Shown: piece by piece, positions 1 through 4,641 of the stretch
Numbering within the stretch: the stretch's first letter is position 1
Layout: each line of letters opens with the position of its first letter
From: Blastocatellia bacterium
Lineage (GTDB): Bacteria > Acidobacteriota > Blastocatellia > Pyrinomonadales > Pyrinomonadaceae
NCBI GenBank assembly: GCA_003175865.1
Contig: PSRF01000308.1
Span: forward strand, 1 to 5,594
DNA length: 5,594 nt
Reading direction: 5' to 3'
Notes under the pieces: model-generated
Databases searched by the model: none
The model's input: only the letters and a program-made list of their open reading frames with translations
What the model was told of the DNA's origin: nothing
Position numbers and translations under genes: made by a program

Positions 1-39
1 TGTCTTGATAATCAACACACTGAGTGCCGCCCCTACAAT

Positions 40-309
40 CTATAACTCAGGATCAATTCGGATTTTCATTCTCTGCAATACCTGAAGGTCTTCCTCAGTG
101 AGATCCAAAGTGGTGTCTGACTTGTCTCCCTCGTCATCTTCTGCATGCGGGCGCAGTCCGATTTCAAGGCGCAACGTCAGTTCCATTTCGTAACCGGCTT
201 CTCGCAATCGCTCGATTGCTTCAGCAACTTTGGTCGAGTTTTCGACCGATTCGTTAATCGCCGTGCCAATCTCGCGCACTATCTCTTTTGCGTCGTCGTC
301 GATTTCCAA
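40..309 (-). CDS. Small acidic protein of unknown function
   Basis: An 89-residue reading frame rich in Glu and Asp. I do not recognise a named family. The first half (about residues 5-40) looks helical, with charged heptad-like spacing and a core resembling 'AIERLREAGYE'. A predicted beta-rich piece follows ('MELTLRLEIGLRP', about residues 41-53), then an acidic linker (about 56-66) and a C-terminal 'LTEEDLQVLQRMKIRID' segment. There is no signal peptide, membrane segment or cysteine, so it is probably cytosolic. The start is TTG at 309: an in-frame TGA lies 7 codons upstream and no ATG falls between them. A GGAAAG at about 319-324 is a reasonable ribosome binding site. It is divergent from pfkA and a candidate promoter lies upstream. 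The strand is chosen because this frame has natural protein composition, whereas the opposing plus-strand frame (145-333) is Phe/Arg-rich and shadow-like. Role unknown. Confidence 0.62.
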   Translation of the reverse strand: MEIDDDAKEIVREIGTAINESVENSTKVAEAIERLREAGYEMELTLRLEIGLRPHAEDDEGDKSDTTLDLTEEDLQVLQRMKIRIDPEL

Positions 310-357
310 TTCAAAATGCTTTCCAGTTCATGACAAGCAACTCGTTTGATTGCTGCT

Positions 358-386
358 ATGCTACGCGAGCACCAAAACAGGGTCAA
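358..386 (-). promoter_or_regulatory. Candidate sigma-70 promoter for the small minus-strand gene
   Basis: Read on the minus strand, TTGACC (386-381, 5 of 6 to the -35 consensus) is followed after 17 nt by TAGCAT (363-358, 4 of 6 to the -10 consensus). Transcription would begin near 350 and give a leader of about 40 nt before the TTG at 309. The assignment is by motif only. Confidence 0.35.
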
Positions 387-437
387 CAGTAACAGACCAA
401 TCGATAGTCGATATGAATTGGAATGCGCTTATGCTAG

Positions 438-453
438 GGTTCCAGTCTGGACC
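438..453. promoter_or_regulatory. Short palindrome upstream of pfkA, possible operator
   Basis: TCCAG-T-CTGGA (441-451) is a perfect inverted repeat. It extends to GG...CC (438-453) if one T is bulged. It lies about 76 nt before the chosen pfkA start, in the divergent intergenic region. A dimeric regulator could bind here, but no regulator is encoded nearby. I see no strong promoter on the plus strand in 310-528. The best pairs, such as GTAACA (389-394) with TATGAA (412-417) at 17 nt, match only 4 of 6 at each box. Confidence 0.2.
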
Positions 454-528
454 ATTGAAGTTATAGACTGACTCAACCATGGCCGGGTAAAGGTTCACAA
501 ACTCGCCGGACTTAAGGTGCACAAGAAC

Positions 529-1641
529 ATGTTCGGAACAATTGGCATTCTAACTGGCGGCGGAGATGCTCCGGGGCTGAACGCAGTGATTCGGGCTGTT
601 GTAAAAACGGCAACCTGCGAGTACGGAATTCGCGTTATTGGAATCGAGGACGCGTTCGAAGGCTTGCTCGGACCAAGTCAAACTCGACTTCTCTCGCCAG
701 GTGATGTTCGCGGGCTTTTACCTCGCGGAGGAACAGTTCTAGGCACTCGTAATCGTGGTCGGTTCGTCGAGCGCGACGCCCACGGAAAATCAGTCAAACG
801 AGAGAGCGTCTACGAAGAAGCAATCGCGAACATGAAAGTGTTGGGAATCGACGCTCTGGTGGTGCTCGGTGGCGAAGGTACGCTCGCGATCGCTTCGGAA
901 TTTGACAAACGTGGAATTCCAGTCTGCGGTGTGCCGAAAACCATCGATAACGATCTCGCTTGCACAGAATTGACGTTTGGATTCGTCACTGCGTTAGACA
1001 TCGCAACCGAAGCTCTGGATAGGTTGCACACGACTGCGGAGTCTCATGACCGAATAATGATCCTGGAAGTTATGGGCCGAAACGCAGGCTGGATCGCATT
1101 GCACTCTGGTTTGGCAGGCGGAGCCGACGTCATCCTGATTCCGGAAATCCCATTTTCGACCGGCGCCGTTGCCGAAAAAATACATTCTCGCGACGCCGCG
1201 GGATCTACTTTTAGTATTATTGTGGTTGCCGAAGGTGCAGTAGAAATCGGGCACGATCTGATGTATTTGAACAAAGGTGACGCGATGACTGCACCTCGAT
1301 TAGGGGGGATTGGTCAGCACTTGCAGCGAGAGATTGAGGCGAACACCGGGCGAGAGACGCGCTGTGTAGTACTTGGTCATGTCCAACGCGGGGGTCGACC
1401 GAATGCTTTCGATCGGATGCTTGCCACCAGTTTCGGTGCGTGCGCGGTACGTGCCTTAGCTGAAGGGAAACAGGGAGTTATGGTCGCTTTGCAGGCGGGA
1501 GACATAGTTACAGTGCCTTTGACAGAAGCCATTGCGAATCTCAAAACTGTGCCTCCCAATGGTCAGTTAGTTCGGACTGCCCGAGACACCGGCATATCAT
1601 TCGGTTCTCCAGAAGAGGCTTCGTTTCACAGAAAGAGTTAG
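529..1641 (+). CDS. pfkA: 6-phosphofructokinase (PfkA family, mixed G104/K124 type)
   Basis: Cytosolic glycolytic enzyme that phosphorylates fructose 6-phosphate to fructose 1,6-bisphosphate. Visible landmarks are the N-terminal nucleotide loop 'GILTGGGDAPGLNAVIR' (residues 6-22), GGEGT (114-118), the catalytic PKTIDND loop (136-142, base Asp140 = E. coli D127), Arg175, the MGR sugar-phosphate motif (182-184) and GHVQRGG (283-289). Gly117 corresponds to E. coli G104 and favours ATP, but Lys137 corresponds to position 124, where ATP enzymes usually have Gly and PPi enzymes Lys. This G/K pairing is known from the Streptomyces ATP-dependent enzyme, so ATP use is the better guess. At 370 residues it is longer than the 320 of E. 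coli, with about 13 extra residues before the GGEGT loop and a C-terminal extension. The start is ATG 529, with TTAAGGTG at 512-519 as ribosome binding site. An in-frame GTG at 517 would add four residues. Confidence 0.95.
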   Translation: MFGTIGILTGGGDAPGLNAVIRAVVKTATCEYGIRVIGIEDAFEGLLGPSQTRLLSPGDVRGLLPRGGTVLGTRNRGRFVERDAHGKSVKRESVYEEAIANMKVLGIDALVVLGGEGTLAIASEFDKRGIPVCGVPKTIDNDLACTELTFGFVTALDIATEALDRLHTTAESHDRIMILEVMGRNAGWIALHSGLAGGADVILIPEIPFSTGAVAEKIHSRDAAGSTFSIIVVAEGAVEIGHDLMYLNKGDAMTAPRLGGIGQHLQREIEANTGRETRCVVLGHVQRGGRPNAFDRMLATSFGACAVRALAEGKQGVMVALQAGDIVTVPLTEAIANLKTVPPNGQLVRTARDTGISFGSPEEASFHRKS

Positions 1642-1649
1642 TGATCATC

Positions 1650-1670
1650 GCTGGCATCGTTGTTGCCAGC
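1650..1670 (+). other. Perfect hairpin between pfkA and greA
   Basis: GCTGGCA (1650-1656) pairs perfectly with TGCCAGC (1664-1670) around a 7-nt loop. It lies in the 49-nt gap. No T-run follows (the next bases are AGGAATCAGA), so it is not a typical rho-independent terminator. It ends 7 nt before the greA ribosome binding site. It could stabilise the upstream message 3' end or influence greA expression. The structure is visible; any role is inferred. Confidence 0.5.
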
Positions 1671-1677
1671 AGGAATC

Positions 1678-1684
1678 AGAGGGA
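1678..1684 (+). promoter_or_regulatory. Ribosome binding site fixing the TTG start of greA
   Basis: AGAGGGA sits 6 nt before the TTG at 1691. It supports that unusual start, because the next in-frame Met would fall in the C-terminal domain. Confidence 0.6.
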
Positions 1685-1690
1685 CGATCA

Positions 1691-2158
1691 TTGTCACAAG
1701 TAATTAAGGAAAAACTTCAAGCAGAACTGGACGAGCTGGAAACTGAACTTCGTATCCATCTACCGAAGGAGATCAAACGCGCGCTGGAGTTCGGCGATCT
1801 TCGTGAGAACTCGGAGTATCGCGCGGCTCTCGACAGGCAGAATGTAGTCAAGGCTCGCATCGTTGAGTTGCGACAACGCATCAGCGAGATAGCGTCGATC
1901 GATCCAAACAAAGTGCCGCGCGACAAAGCGTCGTACGGATCGACGCTGGTACTTTACGACGCCGAAAAAGATGAGGAAGTCACCTATCGTCTGGTTACAC
2001 CCGAAGAAAGCGATCCGGCCCAGGGACTTATTTCAACGACGTCGCCGGTTGGAAGGAGTCTGATGGGTAAACAGGAAGGTGACGAAGTTGCGGTGCGTAC
2101 ACCTGCAGGTGCACGCACTTTTGAAATTCGCCAGTTACGCACGTTGCATGATGAGTAA
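1691..2158 (+). CDS. greA: Transcription elongation factor GreA
   Basis: GreA enters the secondary channel of backtracked RNA polymerase and stimulates cleavage of the extruded RNA 3' end. The protein has 155 residues, close to the usual 158. Residues 1 to about 72 form the charged antiparallel coiled coil. Its tip carries 'FGDLRENSEY' (34-43), in which Asp36 and Glu39 match the Mg-coordinating D41 and E44 of E. coli GreA, so it should be cleavage-competent and is not a Gfh-type inhibitor. From about residue 80 the FKBP-like C-terminal domain follows, with the family signature 'ISTTSPVGRSLMGKQEGDEV'. The TTG start is supported by a ribosome binding site 6 nt upstream and by family length. The gene follows pfkA by 49 nt on the same strand, so co-transcription is plausible. 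No clear terminator follows it. Confidence 0.96.
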   Translation: MSQVIKEKLQAELDELETELRIHLPKEIKRALEFGDLRENSEYRAALDRQNVVKARIVELRQRISEIASIDPNKVPRDKASYGSTLVLYDAEKDEEVTYRLVTPEESDPAQGLISTTSPVGRSLMGKQEGDEVAVRTPAGARTFEIRQLRTLHDE

Positions 2159-2427
2159 TTCACAAATTCGACGTCGGTCTTCTTACTTGCAAAAGGAATT
2201 TGAGTCTGATCAGAACGGGAGCGAAGCAACTGTTAATGCACGGTAGATACTATCTTGCAGAAGCCAGTGCCTCGCCTCTGTCTTGATTTACATTGTTCAG
2301 GGATGAGAAGGTAAAAAGCAACATTGACAAGCGATCTTCGCCTCCCTATCATTCGCCGCTTGTGTACGGCAGGAAACTGTTAACTTTATAAGTAGTTAGG
2401 CATAATCCTTTCGGAGATAATCACCCG
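2159..2427. other. Non-coding gap between greA and the phosphatidyltransferase gene
   Basis: 269 nt with no convincing coding frame. The frame running into it on the minus strand (1984-2229) is a shadow of greA. The right part holds the promoter at 2324-2352 and the ribosome binding site GGAG (2413-2416) of the next gene. CAAATTC (2163-2169) and GAATTTG (2196-2202) are complementary, but the 26-nt loop and lack of a T-run make them a poor terminator. Confidence 0.6.
2324..2352 (+). promoter_or_regulatory. Near-consensus sigma-70 promoter
   Basis: TTGACA (2324-2329, perfect -35) is separated by exactly 17 nt from TATCAT (2347-2352, 5 of 6 to the -10 consensus). The start point would be near 2359, giving a leader of about 69 nt to the ATG at 2428. 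It probably drives the phosphatidyltransferase gene and the two genes after it. A second AT-rich -10-like TATAAG at 2387-2392 has no good -35. Confidence 0.7.
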
Positions 2428-3144
2428 ATGTTTGGCGCCAGTATTGGACGTGCAGCTCAACGAATAATCGATGCCATGGTGCGTTGGCTTGCACACGGTC
2501 ACATCAATCCAAACATACTCACTGTGATTGGTGTTTCATTGAACGTCGGGTGCGGACTACTTTTCGGTTTTGGACGATTTTTCGCAGCCGGGGTCGCCTT
2601 GATTGTCGCAAACTTGTTTGACATGTTGGACGGCCAGGTGGCCCGTCTTTCCGGGCGCGTCACAAGGTTCGGCGGCTTCCTGGACTCGTCATTGGACCGT
2701 CTTTCTGACATGGTTATTTTTGTTGGTCTAATGGTCTTTTATGCAAGGCCCACCCAGTTTCATTCAACTCTTAACGTTTTTCTCGCGGGCGCCGGATTAA
2801 TGGGTTCAGTTATGGTAAGCTACGCTAGCGCTCGCGCAGAAAGTTTAATCCCCAAGTGCGATGTTGGTTTTTTAAGACGGCCCGAGCGAGTGGTTCTTTT
2901 TATAATTGGCGCGTTGAGCACTCATCCTGGATCTCCCAATTTCTTCGCGAATCGAATGCCGGCGGTGCTCTGGGTCTTAGCAATTGGATCTTATTGGACC
3001 TTCGCGCACCGCATGTATCACACGTGGCGTGAGTTGACGATGGTCGACGCAAAAACCGCGGACGTAGATACACATTCGTATTCTCAGGCTGGCGCAACCA
3101 ATGAACGCCGACCAGAGCAACGATTGGTACATAAACCGAGCTAG
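2428..3144 (+). CDS. CDP-alcohol phosphatidyltransferase (PIP-synthase/PgsA-like)
   Basis: Integral membrane enzyme that moves a phosphatidyl group from CDP-diacylglycerol to an alcohol acceptor in phospholipid synthesis. The family motif D-x2-D-G-x2-A-R-x8-G-x3-D-x3-D is complete: Asp65, Asp68, Gly69, Ala72-Arg73, Gly82, Asp86, Asp90. The Asp residues bind two metals, and Asp90 is the likely catalytic base. About six membrane helices are visible near 29-49, 50-67, 93-106, 115-134, 154-165 and 178-195, followed by a polar 40-residue tail. 'SYASARAES' (131-139) and 'VGFLRRPERVV' (146-156) resemble actinobacterial phosphatidylinositol-phosphate synthases and related archaeal enzymes. The acceptor could be inositol 1-phosphate, but glycerol 3-phosphate or another alcohol cannot be excluded, so no symbol is given. 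ATG start, with GGAG 11 nt upstream. Likely first gene of the unit driven from 2324-2352. Confidence 0.93.
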   Translation: MFGASIGRAAQRIIDAMVRWLAHGHINPNILTVIGVSLNVGCGLLFGFGRFFAAGVALIVANLFDMLDGQVARLSGRVTRFGGFLDSSLDRLSDMVIFVGLMVFYARPTQFHSTLNVFLAGAGLMGSVMVSYASARAESLIPKCDVGFLRRPERVVLFIIGALSTHPGSPNFFANRMPAVLWVLAIGSYWTFAHRMYHTWRELTMVDAKTADVDTHSYSQAGATNERRPEQRLVHKPS

Positions 3145-3178
3145 TTAATACTCTTTTTAATGATTTCTTCTTTGAGTT

Positions 3179-3184
3179 CGAGGT
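3179..3184 (+). promoter_or_regulatory. Ribosome binding site fixing a TTG start
   Basis: CGAGGT lies about 8 nt before the TTG at 3192. It supports a start that keeps the first CxxC pair of the zinc ribbon; the next in-frame ATG (residue 16) would delete that pair. Confidence 0.55.
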
Positions 3185-3191
3185 AAAACAA

Positions 3192-4106
3192 TTGACGATC
3201 TGTCCGTGTTGCGGGTTCAAATTTGATGGCGACCTGATGGGTGGCTGCGAACAATGTGGCGCGCGCGCGGTCGGTGAAGCTCTTCCCAAACCTCTAAACC
3301 AGTTGCCTTCATATGGTCGCGCTCTGATCTTGTCGTTGAGTGGTTCAATCGTCGTTCTTGTATTTCTGGTTCAAACCATTCTCGCAATGTTTCAGCGCAA
3401 AGCGGGGATTGGATTCTGGTCCTGGATCGCTGCGGGTGAAACCGCTGCGTGGCGTCTGAAGTGGATTTCGATTCCGGTTTTCATTCTCGCTCTCTGGTTC
3501 GGACGTAAAGTCTATGGCTCAATTGTAGCGAGACCAGATCTCTTCTGCGGACAGAAACACGCGCGCCGAGGCCTAAGTGCCACGTTTGTCGTCGTGCTTC
3601 TAGTTGTTGGGCTGATTGGCATCACGGTTCCCGCCCGCATCCGACAACGCAAGACCTCTTTGGAGGCGGCGATGCAGGCTCGCTACTACGCGTTCGATCT
3701 CGCAATGTTTCGATATCAACAGAAGTACAAAACACTTCCGGATCCCAGCACCTTAAAAGAAGATCTTGCGCGCATTCCGGATCCGGATGGAACCATAGCC
3801 GAGGCTCTGCGTGATCTCGATCCACTCGGATATCAACCACGTGCAGACGTCGCTGCCAATGCAACTCCAAAACGCCCAAGCCAGCGCGGCGATATCATGC
3901 GAAAAGTTTCGTTGACTATGGCAACCGACGACGCGACACCTGGGGGCCTTTCATACACGGACTACGAACTGCGACTCCCCGGCGAGGATAAAATTCTATT
4001 CACCGATGATGACTGGGTCGGTCACGACGGTGTTATTAAGCCACTCTCGGAAGTTGCCAAGGGCGGTGTCGGTCGCAGTGTTTCAAACGGAGTTCTCAAA
4101 CCATAA
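3192..4106 (+). CDS. Zinc-ribbon membrane protein with pseudopilin-like outer domain
   Basis: 304 residues, no named family recognised. An N-terminal zinc ribbon has CxxC pairs Cys4/Cys7 and Cys19/Cys22. Hydrophobic helices follow near 44-66, 92-112 and 128-147. The third begins after basic 'KHARRG' (122-127) and runs into 'GITVPARIRQRKTSLEAAM', then an amphipathic helix to 'YQQKYKTLP' (175-183). This layout resembles the N-terminal stalk of type II secretion pseudopilins or type IV pilins. 'LDPLGYQ' (209-215) and the Asp-rich 'GEDKILFTDDDW' (264-275) resemble the DPWGNPY-type and Ca-loop/'GPDG..DD' segments of GspG-like proteins. Glu5 after the RRG is absent (Phe132), so processing or assembly as a normal pilin is doubtful. 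Predicted topology: ribbon inside, C-terminal domain outside. Start TTG. It lies 47 nt after the phosphatidyltransferase gene, so is probably in its operon. Gene reality is near certain; function is unknown and the pilin similarity is inferred. Confidence 0.85.
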   Translation: MTICPCCGFKFDGDLMGGCEQCGARAVGEALPKPLNQLPSYGRALILSLSGSIVVLVFLVQTILAMFQRKAGIGFWSWIAAGETAAWRLKWISIPVFILALWFGRKVYGSIVARPDLFCGQKHARRGLSATFVVVLLVVGLIGITVPARIRQRKTSLEAAMQARYYAFDLAMFRYQQKYKTLPDPSTLKEDLARIPDPDGTIAEALRDLDPLGYQPRADVAANATPKRPSQRGDIMRKVSLTMATDDATPGGLSYTDYELRLPGEDKILFTDDDWVGHDGVIKPLSEVAKGGVGRSVSNGVLKP

Positions 4107-4198
4107 ATCTCCATCAAACGGCGTTAGACTCACGTCTGTCGATTCAAGCTTATTAAGTGAATTGCCGTAGATGGCAGTCTAGGCCTTCCCGAAGCTTG

Positions 4199-4486
4199 AT
4201 GTCCCTTCTTACCCGATTCCGCAAAAAGACAGAAGATGAAGCCTCGCGCTTTGATCGTCTCTCTAAAACAGGCCGTATGACGGACGGCAAGATCATAGAC
4301 GCGACTTCCGATGGCGACGGTAGGATCCTCCAAGTGACCTACACTTACACTCTAGCCGGAGTGCAATACGAATCCTCACAGGACTTGAACCAAACACAAC
4401 AGCAGCGTCCTATCGATTACGCCCCCGGAAAACAAATCATCGTGCGCTACGATCCACGACAACCCGCCAATTCGATTGTTGTTTAG
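4199..4486 (+). CDS. Small DUF3592-like protein
   Basis: 95 residues from ATG 4199. After a basic, polar N-terminus comes a compact beta-rich unit: 'DGKIIDATSDGDG' (about 30-42), 'ILQVTYTYTLAGVQYESSQ' (about 44-62), then 'APGKQIIVRYDPRQPANSIV' (about 75-94). The order of a variable-linker strand, a strand pair describing the 'x-Y-x-Y-x-x-x-G-x-x-Y' pattern, and a closing 'G..V.VRYDP..P..S.V' is characteristic of DUF3592 proteins, whose function is unknown. Unlike many DUF3592 members it has no membrane helix, so it is probably soluble or a stand-alone domain. An in-frame GTG at 4157 would add 14 residues but looks non-family-like; neither start has a strong ribosome binding site (GAAG at 4191-4194 is only 4 nt from the ATG). 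It is 92 nt after the zinc-ribbon gene. Its stop codon's last base is the first base of the palindromic repeat. Confidence 0.75.
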   Translation: MSLLTRFRKKTEDEASRFDRLSKTGRMTDGKIIDATSDGDGRILQVTYTYTLAGVQYESSQDLNQTQQQRPIDYAPGKQIIVRYDPRQPANSIVV

Positions 4487-4633
4487 TCAGTGGTCCGTTG
4501 TCAGTCGTCAGCTGTTCATTGTGATTTGTCAATTCTCAGCTGGGTCGAGAGGTCATTTCTTTTTTAGACTTGACTACCGTAGACTCCAGCCTTTGCGAAG
4601 AGAAAACGTCCCGACTGACAACGGACAACTGAC
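4486..4633. repeat. Heptamer-built palindromic repeat element (148 nt)
   Basis: The ends are a 22-nt inverted repeat: 4486-4507 and 4612-4633 are reverse complements with one mismatch (opposite 4627). The left side continues as eight consecutive 7-mers from 4486 to 4541, with consensus near GTCAGTT (for example GTCAGTG, GTCCGTT, GTCAGCT, GTCAATT). The right arm is three complementary 7-mers (AACTGAC type). The middle (about 4542-4611) is unstructured, apart from a T-run near 4559-4565 and two TAGACT copies. No target-site duplication and no transposase are evident. This resembles a non-autonomous or REP/STRR-like intergenic repeat. Transcribed, it could form a long hairpin. It fills almost the whole gap between the DUF3592-like gene and the biotin carboxylase gene. 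Copies elsewhere in the genome cannot be checked here. Confidence 0.72.
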
Positions 4634-4641
4634 CAAGTTCA

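Noticed and set aside
145..333. Plus-strand frame of 62 codons opposite the small acidic gene
   Set aside because: Phe/Arg-rich composition typical of an antisense shadow, with no ribosome binding site or recognisable motif.
2163..2202. CAAATTC/GAATTTG inverted repeat as a greA terminator
   Set aside because: AT-rich 7-bp stem with a 26-nt loop and no following T-run; unlikely to terminate.
2900..3289. 129-codon minus-strand frame spanning two plus-strand genes
   Set aside because: Overlaps the end of the phosphatidyltransferase and the zinc-ribbon start, both well supported; Pro/Arg-rich shadow.
4486..4633. CRISPR array interpretation of the repeated short units
   Set aside because: Units are 7 nt, contiguous and palindromically arranged; there are no spacers and no cas genes.
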